From Cannabis sativa (Eukaryota; Streptophyta; Magnoliopsida; Rosales; Cannabaceae): a stretch of 64,000 nucleotides of DNA. The stretch spans positions 38,701,280 to 38,765,279 of the forward strand of contig NC_083605.1 of NCBI RefSeq assembly GCF_029168945.1, in the 5' to 3' direction. How positions within the stretch are numbered: position 1 is the first letter of the stretch; every line of letters starts with the position of its first letter. The notes under the pieces were generated by a model that saw only the letters and a program-made list of their open reading frames with translations, was not told the DNA's origin and did no database searches. The translations under genes were made by a program, and so were the position numbers. Shown here in pieces: positions 23,001 to 35,233 of this stretch.

Positions 23001-23255
23001 TAATTGATTTGCTTGCAAGAAATTTGGACTTTAAAACGATTGTTTGATGTTTTGGATGGTATCATGTTGTATTGAGTGTTATTTGATGATTGATTGATGT
23101 TTGTGAATTTTCGTGAAAAATAATTGAATATCTGTTTCTGGAATTATTTTTTATTGGATAGTATGGAAAAAATTAAGCAAGTTACTTTTTTACAGAACTC
23201 AATTTGGATTTAATTTGAATTAGTTATGATTTTTTGAAGCTTCAAAAAAATCGGG

Positions 23256-23372
23256 GTTAGCAGCAGGGCTCCTGCGCGCGCGAAAATCATGCACATTTCC
23301 CCCTGCGCCGAGAACCCACGCCCAAACAACCCTTGTGCGCGCGCGGACGAGTACAGTATACCGTCCGTACAA
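23256..23372 (+). other. GC island downstream of PBS (B2 copy)
   Basis: It begins about 290 nt after the PBS. It contains GCGCGCGCG at 23274 and a second GCGCGCGCGG run around 23337. It is flanked by AT-rich sequence conserved among the copia copies, but its own sequence is unlike that of A, C, D, E or H. Confidence 0.75.
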
Positions 23373-24459
23373 CTCGCATTTTTTTCGTTTTTCTTCGATT
23401 TTTCATGCTTTTTCATGGATTTAACTTCCGATTTTTTGTGTAGTTCTGTATTTATAGATTTAATATTCCTAATCTAAATCTAATTATCATAATTAAATTA
23501 ATTAATATTTTTTAAATTTAATTCATGATATTAGTGTAATTTGAATTTGAAAATAGTAAATATCTATCTTTTTTGCTTAATTATCTATCTTATTTTTAAA
23601 TTTGATTATATCTTACCTTATTTTAAAATTTAAGGTCAGATATTAAATTTTTTAAATTAATTTTTTTAAAAAATAATTTGACCTTATTTAAATTTAAAAT
23701 TAGATAACTATAATCATGTAATTTTAAATAGATGTAAGATATTTTGTTAATTTTTAAATTTTATTATTTTATTTATTTAACTTAAATCATAAAATCTGAA
23801 AAAGATATTTATTTATCTTTTTTTATTTTTATTGAATATTTAATTTATAAAATAACATTAAATTTTTAAAAGTAGTTAGCAAATTTTAAAATGATATTTA
23901 GGTTGGTTGAATCTTAATTTTTCAAAATTGTAGGTTTAATTTTAAATATTATTTTAATTAATTTCAAAATATATATATGTTTAAATTTTTCGAAAATTAA
24001 ATATTTTTTATTTAATTAATTTTTTCGAAATTTAATTATTTAAAATTAAATAAATCCTACATCCAACTATCTAGCTAACCTTGTTGCAGGAGTATGTGTT
24101 TTAGCTTGTTTGTAAGTTTTTAAAACCTATTATTGCTTGATTGCAAATAGCCATGGTTAACTTGTTGACAGATCCAGTGATCTGATTTTAACTCATGGCT
24201 CCCTTGGTCAAGTAAATAATTTGTAACAGGTATATTTACAATCTTCTTTCATCTGTGTATGACCTAGCAACATGATAGGATCCATCCAAATTGTGTGCCC
24301 GTGTGAGCCTATGTGTTTAATTTCATTATAGATGCATATAGGTTGTTGTTGCTAAATAAAATATCATAGTTTTTGATAGATTTTATTTAGGCCCATTTAG
24401 TTTTTGGGCCTATTCAATTAATAACAGTTGTTCATTTTAAGGTTAAATTCCTCTTTTTT

Positions 24460-24551
24460 GGGCCTTGTGTGAGAGTTGAGAGCCATAGTAGTGGGTAGGA
24501 CATACTGAACCCAACACCCCCTCACATGAACTACCCCAATTGTGAAGGCCC
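24460..24551 (+). other. Conserved leader segment with inverted arms (B2 copy)
   Basis: GGGCCTTGTGTGAGAG at the left and GTGAAGGCCC at the right, with the same inner arms as the other copies. Confidence 0.6.
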
Positions 24552-26468
24552 ATTTGCCTGATTTGATTAACTGTACTAGGTTAATTAAACTAGTTTAACC
24601 TAATAAAATTGATTAGCAACATAATTAATTTCATTTATTTTGAAATTAATTTAAGAAAGTCATAGTTTAAAGAATTTTATATTCTAAGCTAAACTATATG
24701 TATTTTCTTATATTTAATTAAATATAGAATTATAACCATCTAGATTCTTTCTGAAGCTTAATTTAAAATTTTCATTAAATATTCCTATTTAAGTTGATAT
24801 TTAGTTATCCACAACTAACCAACTTAAATCTGAATATCTTTTGGATTTAAAATTTCAAAATTAAGTTGAGGAATTTTAGGAATTGGTTATTAAGATTCTT
24901 TATATATTTTTTAAGCTGATATCTTTTCGAATATTAACTTAAAATGGAATATTTTCAAATTAAGCGGTTATAACTTAATTTTGGATATTTAATTAAATTT
25001 AAATTTGAAAAATATTTAAGTTCTGGATTTTTCTAATACAACTTAAATTAGATATTTTTTCAAATTTTGTGAAAAAGATACTTAGTCAAATAAGATATTT
25101 TCTAGATAGTTATTTCTAGACTACTTATTATTTCTAATATTAAATAGGAAAATATTATACATTGTGAAATTAATTATTTAAATAATTTATTTTGGTACAA
25201 TTTATTTTAAGTATATTTTTCCTAGTATTAAACTAGAGATTAATAATTAAGCCTTCTCTACATTTAATTATTTATTTCTTGAATTTAATACATTTAATTA
25301 ATTTGAAAATTAAATATCTAAGTTGATTTTCATCATGATACTTAAATATTTCTTTTTCATGACACCTAATTAAATAGAAATTTATTTTTAGTTGAAATTT
25401 ATTTTTTCAACTAAATTTAAATAATTTTCAAAATATATTTTTTCTTTATTTTAATAATCAAATTTCGAAATTGCATTTCTTAAATGCTGGAATTTCGAAT
25501 TTTATTTGAAAAATAGATTAAAGTTGTAAATTATTTATTTTAATTTTGGACCAACTTAAATCAATGATATTTTTATTTAATGATTAATTAAAATAAATGA
25601 AGTAAAATATATTTAATTAGAAATTGAATTAATTAGTCAAAAGAAAATCTAGATAGATATTATCTTTGTCTGCTTGAAGTATTTTTCTAGTGTATTTAAT
25701 TAAATAGAAAATTAATATTTAAGTTGATTTTCATCATCATACTTAAATATTTAAAATTTTTCTTATATATTTAATTAAATATGAAAATTATATTTTTTTA
25801 TTGTAAATTAATTTTATTAATTAATTTTGGGCCAACATTAAATTAGAATAATTTTTCCAGGATTTATTTTTTATTTTAACATGCATTTTCGAAAATTGTA
25901 TTCTTAAATACTTTAATTTTTTGAAATGCAATGTATATTTATAGAAAATTAAATTGAGTTTTAAATTAATTTAAATTAATTTTGTAACAACTTAAATTGA
26001 ATATTTTTCTAAATATTTATTGGAAATTATTACTAAGATGGAAGAAATTCATGTTATTTTCATATCCATCTAAGTGAAATTTATAAATATTAAATTAAAA
26101 TTTATATTTAGAATTTTTCATTCTAAATTGGAAATTTTAATTAAATAAATATATATTTAAAATAAATAGATTAAAATAAATATCAAAGAAAATACAATTT
26201 TTTTTAAATAATGAGCTTTATTATCATTAAGATATTCGATCTCCATTGTTGGTCTTACAAAAGTTAAATTTTTTCAATATAACCTCGAGACGCTGGACTT
26301 TGTCCCCCTATGGATGGTTATTCGTTGAACACTTTTAACACCATAAGATCTCATTTGATAAGTGTTTTGTGAGTTTTCGTCTCTATTAGACTCTCCCCTA
26401 CGGTGACTACTTAGAGATAAACTCATAAAACATGAAACAATGGTGGAAGCTCATAAAATGAGAATAAC

Positions 26469-26930
26469 CTTGACTCTCGCCTACCGGGACAACGTTGGAT
26501 TCTTATTTTGATCGAATAAAAGGTTGCTAGAATGGTTTGCATTTTAGATGAGCTGACAACTCTATTCAATAAATGATACTTTGACTCTCGGTACCGGGAC
26601 ACTGTATCAGTTTGTTGGAAACCTAGGAAATTATTTAGGATTGTATGTTTTAGTATTTTCACTTGTCATTCCTACTTGCTATATGTTTAATAATTTCTGA
26701 ATTGTGTATGAATTTATATTGAACCATGTTATTTTCTGTTATTAAGTTGTAGTTTAATTTCGAATCTGCATTGTTGGTCTAACTTGGTTTGTTTATCTAA
26801 TGAGATAAATCCCTAGTGGATTTTCACCATTAGACATACAATAGATGACACCTTAGACTAGTACTTTTACAATATGAAACAAGAAGATTATATAAATAAG
26901 ATTATTTTGACTCTCGCTAATCGAAACATC
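26469..26930 (+). repeat. Three GACTCTCGC motifs in B2
   Basis: Copies at about 26469, 26581 and 26907. The first two are 112 nt apart and have lost the AAA of the A/C version (CTACCGGGAC). The third (CTAATCG) resembles the third copy in B1. The spacing of the first two is kept despite sequence change. Confidence 0.7.
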
Positions 26931-29340
26931 GTTGGATTCTTATTTATAAACGAAATTATCCTAATTCCTCTTAGCTTATTCATTTCGAATTAGCTCAATA
27001 ACGTATCATTGGATGAATGGTCTATATATCATTTCATGTCATTCTATTTTCTCTTAAGAAATTAAATGACGCATATGATTATAATCCTGAAATTCTATTC
27101 CACAATGTTATAAATCCTCAATCTTAGAAATCTCCTACTTGTATAGGCAAATCAGACTTAGAGTTAAATTAGTAGTGGTGGTCCAAGATAGAATTACTCA
27201 TTATATTTGGTATAAATTTAAGTCTTTGACTTTACTTTTAGATTCCAAACAGAAATTTTCTTATATTTCTAATTCTAGAATACAATACAGTTACACTTTC
27301 AAAAGTGTTTAATATCCATCTTCTATCAATGGATTCAAACTGTATGGAATTTGAGTTTAACATTTAGTGACCAGGATCCACTTGCACTATTCTATGAACT
27401 CTTTGATGTAACTATACCTAAGTCATCAAAAGACTCAACCACATTTTTTATTAATCTATGGCATTTTATCTTGTTCATAATGGTTTTGAAAAGATCAATC
27501 TCTGGAAAGAGTTAATATGCCTATATCCACTGAAAATAGTTCATCTCATTCGCAGATGGATGCACATTCAGAGGTGGATATGACTTTTTCGTTGTATTCT
27601 TAAAACGTAACTCTAGATTATACCTTCTGCAAAGAAATTTGTAATGTTTGACAAATTTCATTAATTTCTAGCAATGGTTCAAACCATTAAGGTAAGTGGT
27701 TAAAGATCTTGCGAACTGATAGGGGTGGAGAAATAGTTAGTAGATATGCAGTTCAAAGATCATTAAATTGATTTTTGAATGATATCCAAACTTACCTCCC
27801 CAAATCGAGTTGCATATTGATGATTAGTTACTAGTCGTTGCCTAATTCCTTCTATGGTAATACAATTTCAGAATGATGTAATGGCTGTATACTACATGTA
27901 AATCATTACTAGATTCATGGATGACCTAATCAAAATCTTAAGAAAAGCTAGAACTGTTAACCATGGTTTGTTAGCTATTCTAAGTGATTTGGGGTGGACC
28001 ATCCCATAGTCAATTGATAAGAAAGTATTTGTTTAAACAAATACTACTTTCCTAAGAAAATGACTAAGTCTGAAAATAAAGTAGCAAATAAAGGAGATAT
28101 TTTTTCTTGATTCCAAAAGTGTTCTATCATCTTATTTGACATATGATGATCCCACTGCCTCTGTTGTCTTGTCACAACTGAAGAGATCAATACCATTTAG
28201 TTTTCTTAGACATAATTCACGGTACCTTGTCGTAGTGGGAAAGTTTCTAGGAACTCACCTTCTCATGACTTGGGAGACACTAGTGATTAAAATCCATTGT
28301 GAGTTTAAACAAGTAATGGATTGTCAAGATAAGAAACTAAGAAGAAAGCCAAAAGAACTATGGTTTAATCCATTCACATGGAATAACCTAAAGTTTTCTA
28401 TTACAAGGACATAAAAAGGAAATTTTTCGTTTATAAGTCTATTCAATGGACTTAACAAAACTTCCTGTTCCTAGTATTATAGGTTTGAGTTTATCTAAAC
28501 CTATGGCTTGTGGTATACCTGGTGATTACTTACTCTAATGCAAGCAACTTACTTTAGTAAGATGCTAAAACATTTTCTTTCTAATGGCAATCTATAGAAG
28601 CTTCACGACTTCTTAGGCATAGATTTTATTTATCTAAGGAAAGGTCTCAACTATTCTAGAAAAGATAAAGCCATGAAAGAATTTCTTATATCAACAGTGA
28701 GAGGTCTTAGATATGCTTTTGTATGCCTTAGACCAGACACCTTCTGTTGAGTGGGAGTAATGAGTAGGTATCAGATTAATCCAGGAGAGGAACATTGGAA
28801 GACAATCAAGTAAATCTCAAGATTAAGAAGAGGAACTATATGTCAGTCTATAAGGGTGTGTTTAAAACTCTTAGACTACACCATATCAGATTTCGAAATT
28901 TGCCTTTGTGCTAGAAAATCTTTCTGATAAGATGGTGGTTACTCTGGGGGTGGAATAGTGATTTTGGAGAAGTGTAAAAACCTATCTGAAGTCTCTAGGT
29001 CTACCAGAAAGGGACTATATGTTAAAGTTGCAGGAAAGGTACTTATTCAGTCTAAGGAAAGTTCTATACATTTTTGGCACCATTCCAAATTGCCTAAACT
29101 ACTAGTGTTACTTCCTGAATAACCAAGAAGTAGTCGCCAAAGGTATAGAATCCAGTATCCCAAGAGAGTAGACATATACAGAGGAATTTCACATTATCAA
29201 TGATTTTGTGATTAAGGAAGAGTAATGGTGGAGAAAAGGTTGTGGTTAAATCAGCCTGTCAGATACTATTACGAGGAGTTTACTACTACTACACTTGATT
29301 TGTAAATCAAAGTGTTGAGATTATTTGAAACACACTTTTT
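26700..29340 (+). pseudogene. Decayed copia pol of B2
   Basis: Scattered in-frame pieces can be read: an integrase core motif (ILRTDRGGE) at about 27698-27725, a GEAS-like RT piece at about 28597-28620, and RPD then VGVMSRYQINPG then EHW at about 28733-28800. A TGA at 28748-28750 and a TAA after the EHW piece break it; B1 has the same two stops. No gag ORF precedes it. The 92-codon ORF at 28136-28414 lies in this debris and has no recognisable domain. Confidence 0.75.
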
Positions 29341-29356
29341 TGTTTTATATTAGTGC

Positions 29357-29367
29357 AAGTGGGAGTT
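29357..29367 (+). other. Polypurine tract of B2
   Basis: AAGTGGGAGTT immediately before TGTTGG at 29368. Confidence 0.82.
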
Positions 29368-31259
29368 TGTTGGGTTTTATGCCCTAAATAAAACTCATTT
29401 CAATATGATCAGATTTACTTATTAATATAGATCAGAAATAACATTTAATGTTGCATGGTTCACATGATTTATTTCATGATTATATGTATATAATGTATGA
29501 ATTCATCTGAAACCCTTTTCACATACTTGATCCTGTTTATTGTGCTGTCAACACATTGGAAAGTAAACATGACTATGTGAATACAGTTTCCTAGATTTAT
29601 CAGACATAGGGTTTTACTGATATGATAATCTACAACAGAGTTTACTTGCATTTGGAGAAATGCTATGCTCTTTCCAGAGCATTCGTTAAAGTAAAGCTCA
29701 GGTTGGATGCATGGAGTATGCATCGGAAGGGACCGATATTGAACATTGACTTAGATTTATTAAACTTACCGAAATATATATTCAAGTCAATATCGCCTAG
29801 TTGATCCTAGATCAAATGATCTTAATCCTGTTTTGATTAGGTTCAATCTCAAGAGGCTATTCGTGTTCTTTGATTTGTTAGTTAAGCCTACTTTTAGGTC
29901 AGGGTGATACGTACATTTTGGGAACACGGTAGTGCAATTGAGTGGGAGCGCTAACATAAACATGGAATCTATAGCTTCTATCTGGCGAATAGTAAGTAAA
30001 GGATGATCTCCTTCGAGCTTGACCAAACGAAAATAAATGGTGGAGATCTAATTTCACATAAGCTGAAAGATCATTTATACGGGCTTAAGTGTTTTAAGGA
30101 TTAAATACATTGTAGGGTGTAACGGTAATCTAATCCCTTTACAGTATAGATCATTCATATGGAGGATCATTGATCAAATTAGGATTATAATAATGGATAA
30201 CTAATGATGTGTCTATATGGTGGAACATATAGAGCATTCTATATACTGAGAGTGCAATTCTATGTTCTATGCGTGGATTCAACGAAGAATTAATAAGTTG
30301 GTGAATTTTAGTAATAAATTCTTGATCTACTTATTTGAAGCTCGGTTATATAGACCCATGGTCCCCGCACTAGTTGAGATAATATTGCTTGTACGACTCA
30401 TGTAATTGGTTTTGATTAATCAATTATAATTCTCAATTTAGACTATGTCTATTTGTGAATTTTTCACTAAGTAAGGGCGAAATTGTAAAGAAAGAGTTTT
30501 AGCGGCATATTTGTTAATTATGATACTTTGTATGGTTCAATTAATAAATATGATAAATGACAATATTATCTAATAATTATTTATAGTTATTAAATAGTTA
30601 GAATTGGCATTTAAATGGTTGAATTAGAAAATTGGCGTTTTTGAGAAAATCAGATGCAGAAAAGATAAAACTGCAAAATTGCAAAATATGAGGCCCAAAT
30701 CCACTATGCATGGCCGGCCACTTCTGTAGGGAATTTAAACTGATATTTTCATTATTTTAATGCCAAATAATTCAAACCTAACCTTAGTGGAATGCTATAA
30801 ATAGATAGTGAAGGCTTCAGGAAAATTACACTTTTCTTCTGACTTTTCATTCAGAAAAAACTGAGCCTCTCTCTCTCCCTATCTTTAGCCGCCACCTTGC
30901 TCTCTTCCTTCCCTCTTCAATTTCGAAATTCTTAGTGTGAGAATAGTGCCCACAGACAGCAAGTGATACCTCAATCATAGTGAGGAAGATCGTGAAGAAA
31001 GACTTTCAGCAAGAAGGAGTTTCAGCACTAAAGAATCAGAGAAAGAGATCCATGTTCAGATATTGATAATGCTCTGCTACAGAAAGGAATCAAGGGCTAG
31101 ATATCTGAACGGAAGGAGTCATATTATTCCGCTGCACCTAATGTAAGGTTTACTAAACTTTATATGTGTTTATTTCATCGTTTTAGAAAGTTCATATTTA
31201 GGGTGTTAATCAACATACTTGTGAGTAGATCTAAGATCCTGGTAAAATAATTTCCAACA
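29368..31259 (+). repeat. 3' LTR of B2
   Basis: 1892 bp, TGTTGG...CCAACA. It lacks the Cassandra insertion found in the 5' LTR, which dates that insertion to after B2 arrived. The following base begins the interrupted gypsy polyprotein; CCTCT (31260-31264) is the expected right TSD. Confidence 0.92.
30796..30804 (+). promoter_or_regulatory. LTR TATA box (B2, 3' LTR)
   Basis: TATAAATAG, the same context as in the 5' LTR. Confidence 0.65.
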
Positions 31260-32172
31260 CCTCTAGCATAATTTGCTTAGCTTCAGGGTCCGATACACAC
31301 CTTAAATAAGGCATGCTGAGTCCTCTTCGGTAGAGAATTTTGTCCATCATCACATAGCGGTGAGCCTGATACTGAATCTTTCTAGACAGTGCCCTTTCTT
31401 GGGGCAACTCACATTTTGTTATGTATTCTATGATGGGGACCATCCAGCTGGGTTCTTGCCCAACCGTTGTTATGGCCTCTTTTAATTTTATGCTTGGCTC
31501 TGCCGAGCATTCCACAAGTACTACCCCCAGTTTCTCAATTTCACTGTCCGAAGCTAGCTTAGCCAGACAGTCCGCGTGAGCGTTCTTTTCTTTGGGGATT
31601 CTTTCCACTTTATAGTCCGCAAACTCGTGGAGCAGTTCCCGGACTATCGCTATATACGCGGCCATTCTTTCTCCGCGCGTCTTATACTCTCCCAACACTT
31701 GGTTCACTACCAGCTGGGAGTCGCTGTAGACCTCTACTCTTTTGGCCCCCACAGTTTTTGCTAGTCTCAGCCCTTCTATCAAGGCTTCATATTCAGCCTC
31801 GTTGTTTGAAGCTGAGAAGTCGAACCGTAGGGCTTCCTGGAGTTGAAGTCCACTCGAAGATATCATTGAGACCCCCACTCCGGATCCATTCTCGTTGGAG
31901 GCTTCGTCTACAAATACTTTCCATGCTGGGACTGATGGTGTGGGTATATTTGCGGTAGCTTCAGCTTCATTGCACTCCGTGATGAAGTCTGCCAACGCTT
32001 GTCCCTTTATGGAAATGTGAGGAATGTAGTGGAAAAATTGGCTTAACTCCATTGCCCATTTGAGGAGCCTTCCAGACACCTCTGGCTTTTGAAGGACTTG
32101 CCGGAGTGGGTGGTTGGTCAATACCTTGATTGGGTGAGCTTGGAAGTAGGGTCTCAACTTTCTCAAGGCCAT
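31260..32172 (-). pseudogene. pol: T pol: RNase H connection, second (archaeal-type) RNase H and linker
   Basis: 304 codons from T; the open frame then runs on into B2 LTR sequence to 31231. Residues 1-75 finish the RT-linked RNase H region (YIPHISIKGQALADF). From about residue 83 a second RNase H follows: VFVDEAS, NNEAEYEAL, YSDSQLVV and NAHADCLAKLAS supply the expected acidic residues. A dual RNase H is characteristic of plant Tat elements. The tail (AKQIMLEV) is where the integrase zinc-binding region normally begins, so B2 inserted at the RNase H/integrase boundary. The frame is shifted relative to the RT ORF just upstream. Confidence 0.88.
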
Positions 32173-33107
32173 TAGGAGGCAAAAACTAGTTTTTCAATGA
32201 TTGGGTACCGCGTCTTAGCTCCTATCATGCGCTTGCTGACATAGTACACGGGATGCTGAGTTTTTTCCTCTTCCCGGACTAAGGCTGCCCTGACTGCATG
32301 CTCGGAGACGGCCAAGTACAGAAACAAGTCCTCTCCGAGAATGGGCTTTGACAGGATTGGAGGCTTGGCCATGTGCTCTTTTAGTTTTTTGAATGCCTCC
32401 TCACACTCTTCAGACCATTCAAATTTCTGACACTTTTTCAAGATGTTGAAGAATGGAATGCACTTCTCTGTGGACCGGGAGATAAAACGGCTCAGGGCAG
32501 CAACCTTTCCGGTTAGGCTCTGCACATCTTTGTGTTTCTTTGGGGATGGCATGCTCAGGAGAGCTTGAATTTTTTCTAGATTTGCCTCAATCCCCCTCTG
32601 ACTAACGATGAAGCCCAGAAACTTAGCTGACTTAACCCCGAAAGTACACTTCTTCGGGTTGAGTCTCATTCCGTATCTCCGGACCACTTTAAAACATTCT
32701 TCTAAGTCGTCTGTATGGCTAGTGTATGCTTTTGACTTGACTAGCATGTCATCCACGTATACCTCCATATTTCGCCCCAGGAGGCCTTTGAACATCCGGT
32801 TCACCATTCTTTGATAAGTTGCACTAGCATTTTTCAGTCCAAAAGGCATGACTAGGTAACAGTATACCCCCTTATCGGTCCTGAAGCTAGTGCACTCTTG
32901 ATCTGCCACGTGCATTTTTATTTGGTTGTAACCGGCGTACGCGTCCATGAAGGACAGTAGTTTGAATCTAGAGGTGGCGTCTACCATCTGGTCGATCCTG
33001 GGCAGAGGGAAACAATCCTTTGGACAAGCTTTGTCTAGATGAGTGAAGTCTATACAAACTCGCCAGGTCCTGTTAGGCTTTGGCACAGGACCGGATTGGC
33101 TAGCCAT
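32172..33107 (-). pseudogene. pol: T pol: reverse transcriptase
   Basis: A 311-codon open frame. Key RT blocks are present: DFTHLDKACPKD (residues 20-31), MDAYAGYNQI (54-63), VMPFGLKNASATYQR (86-100) and the catalytic YVDD (117-120). The RT-linked RNase H starts near FLYLAVSEHAV. It is shifted in frame at both ends: upstream from the protease-RT linker and downstream into the second RNase H frame. The nominal ATG is not a real start; in an intact element this is part of one polyprotein. Confidence 0.9.
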
Positions 33108-33481
33108 TCTGGGTAGTAGACATCTCGAATCATGCCACTCGTTAATAGTTTGTCCACCTCTTTTTCTAAGGCTTCGGCCTTCACTTAGTCGAGGGGACGT
33201 CAGTTTTGCTGGACCGGTGGCATGTCTGGGTTGACATTAAGGACATGGGTGATGACATGGGGACTTATGCCAGTCATGTCCTCTTGGCACCATGCGAATA
33301 CGTCAATGGCCTCCCTCAATGTCTTTATTATTCTTTCTTTTTCCTCCGGTTCTAGGTTCTTTCCTAGCTGGAGTAATTTGGTGGATTCGAGGTCGCACAC
33401 CGACACTTCCTCGACGTCCTCCATTGGTTCTACAATTTTTTCGGATCCCACACGGGGATCTAACTCATCTTCTTCATCCAT
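33108..33481 (-). pseudogene. pol: T pol: protease-RT linker
   Basis: An open frame at 33481-33200 with LREAIDVFAW, EDMTGISPHVI and LNVNPDMPPV, the conserved lead-in to RT in Tat elements. After residue QQN it meets a stop. The following segment (KLLTSGMIRDVYYPEW and neighbours) continues to about 33108 and then shifts frame into RT. It contains at least two stops and one frameshift. Confidence 0.82.
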
Positions 33482-33499
33482 TTCTGGCTCAATAATTTC

Positions 33500-33760
33500 T
33501 CAGACCATCAGCACGGGTAGGTGGGCAGCAACGTTATAGCACTGCCTAGCCTCCCTTTGATTTCCCCTCACAGTCCCTATCCTAGCCTCCTGGGTTGGGA
33601 ATTTCAGGCACAAGTGTCGTATTGACGTGACTGCACCAAAGTCCACCAAGGCCGGTCGGCCGAGGATTGCATTATAAGCTATTGGGCAGTCCACCACCAC
33701 AAACGTGCAGTACTTGATGGTGCTCTGGGGGGTGTCCGGGCACAAGGTTACTTGATCCAC
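33500..33760 (-). pseudogene. pol: T pol: C-terminal half of aspartic protease, catalytic half missing
   Basis: VVVDCPIAYNAILGRPALVDFGAV, CLKFPT and GNQREARQCY are typical of the protease C-terminal half in Tat elements. The N-terminal half with the catalytic D-T/S-G triad is absent: the frame begins only about 20 codons after the gag knuckle segment ends. This points to an internal deletion near 33750-33770. Confidence 0.82.
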
Positions 33761-33969
33761 TCGTAGAGGTGTCCTAATAGGATCAAATTTTCAATCTCAT
33801 CTTTGAGATTTTTGCATTCATTGGTGTTGTGCCCAATGTCGTTGTGGTACTCGCATCTCTTATTGGGATCCCTCCGGGAGGTGTCTTTGTACAAAGGCGA
33901 CACTCTTCGGTAGTACGTATTTTGCCTAGTAACAAAATATACACGTTCTTGGGAGTCCGTTAACTCCAT
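33748..33969 (-). pseudogene. gag: T gag: zinc knuckle region
   Basis: RCEYHNDIGHNTNECKNLKDEIENLI includes a C-X2-H-X4-H-X4-C knuckle followed by the conserved acidic helix of Tat Gag. It is separated from the capsid part by about 490 bases (33970-34459) that read as Gag only in pieces with stops, including an alanine- and proline-rich stretch on the minus strand at 33970-34310. The plus-strand ORF at 34025-34282 is its shadow. Confidence 0.8.
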
Positions 33970-34459
33970 GTACTAAGTATATTGGGGAGTATACCCCCTT
34001 TTCTACCGCTTATCCTCCGTCCGGGTGCTGCCCAAGGAGGACCTTCTACTCCTTGAGCCCTGGGAAGGACCGGCTAAACTTGCAGTCGGAGCGGACTGTG
34101 AGGGGGCTTATCCAATTATCCCTGAGGGATTTCCAAAATGGGAAGATGCGGGGGCCAGGGCCTGGCCTTGGCTATATCCTGCAGTAGCAGAAAACTGTAT
34201 GCCGCTCATCGGTGGAGCTGCTGCTGGCACAGTGCCTGAGAGCTGGGCTCCGGACACATATCCTGCTACCCCGGTGGGATAACATCCTCCATAGGCAACT
34301 ATTTGGGCTTCTTCAAGGTTAATGTATTTCTGGACTCTCTTCTGGAAGTCTTAAAGGTTTGAAGCTCCTTCTTGTTGTAACTCGTTCCAGAATGGAGTCC
34401 CTGTACGGATGCCTGCTTGGAGGAGAGCAAGCTATTGTCCGACATCTACTTTCTTTGTT

Positions 34460-35233
34460 TTAGAGGCTTCTTCCCTGAACCTCTTGATGAAGCTGCTTGA
34501 TGTTAGTCAAGGCGCTGACCTCCAGATTGACTTTCCTTGCGGCGACAAACTGTCTCTGGAAGCTGGTTTGCAACTTATTCCAGCAATCCATGGATCCTGG
34601 CTCCAGTTTCTTAAACCATTCCTTCGCAGATCCGCTTAGAGTAAGTGGGAAGCACAAACACTTGGCGTCATTGCTGACCCTCATGACTGTCATGACCCGG
34701 TTGAACCGTGACAGGTGATCACTTGGATCAAAGTTCCCGGTATAAGCTGCCACCTCTGGCATCTTAAAATTTTTGGGCAACTCTGCTTCCAGGATATGTT
34801 TGGCACATGGCTCCCGGTCCTCACAATCAGAGTCGGAGTCGTCGCCTTTCTGTCTTCGGGAGACTCGGGCGATGTCTTTTCGGAGTATGGCAAGTTCTGC
34901 CATGATTCCTTCCTTCAACGTCCCCATGGAGACCGCAGGTCCGTATTTCTTTTGGTCAAGATGATCCCGGAGGTCACCTTGTTTCCCATTAATCTGATTT
35001 CGCAAATCAATGGGAGGACATTTCTGGCCCCTTCTTCCTCTCCCTCTGGGTTCTTGGTGCACGGAAAAGCTCTTTCGGTCCTCTCGATCCTGAGGGCCAA
35101 GACTCCCTTTTTGGAGTTTTCCCCTCTGCGGACCTTTCCCTTTCGGGAAATCTGAGCCCACCTTTCGCGGATCCTGCACCTTTTTCTTCTTCCTAGGAGT
35201 GGAAGTAGGGTTTTTCTTTTGGTTCCTTTCCAA
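34460..35233 (-). pseudogene. gag: T gag: capsid region
   Basis: An open frame with LEAELPKNFKMPEVAAYTGN, DHLSRFNRVM, LTLSGSAKEWFKKL and FQRQFVAARK, the retrotransposon Gag capsid domain of Tat elements. The first about 50 residues are basic and charged. It is frameshifted relative to the preceding gag ORF (overlap 35193-35233) and ends at a stop after LHQEVQGRSL. Confidence 0.85.

Larger units (their letters stand above)
23001..26700 (+). other. Untranslated leader of B2
   Basis: AT-rich and non-coding. It contains the GC island (23256-23372), the inverted-arm segment (24460-24551) and GACTCTCGC motifs near its end. The ORFs around 23210-23477 are created by the GC island and show no protein family. 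Confidence 0.8.
20657..31259 (+). mobile_element. Copia element B2, pol-defective, nested in gypsy element T
   Basis: The 5' LTR is 20657-22981 (its first 7 bases not adjacent), the internal region 22982-29367, and the 3' LTR 29368-31259. With the Cassandra insert removed, the 5' LTR is 1885 bp, exactly 7 short of the 1892-bp 3' LTR. About 20 differences by eye (about 1.1%). It interrupts the T polyprotein at 31259/31260, so its left TSD and the rest of T should lie to the left of the window. Confidence 0.9.

Noticed and set aside
23210..23477. ORFs over the GC island of B2
   Set aside because: Open only because of local GC composition; they are not shared with other copies, whose islands differ.
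28136..28414. 92-codon ORF in B2 as a separate gene
   Set aside because: It lies within decayed pol, lacks a domain, and the matching region of B1 is not open.
34025..35155. Plus-strand ORFs of up to 146 codons
   Set aside because: Shadows of the minus-strand gypsy gag.
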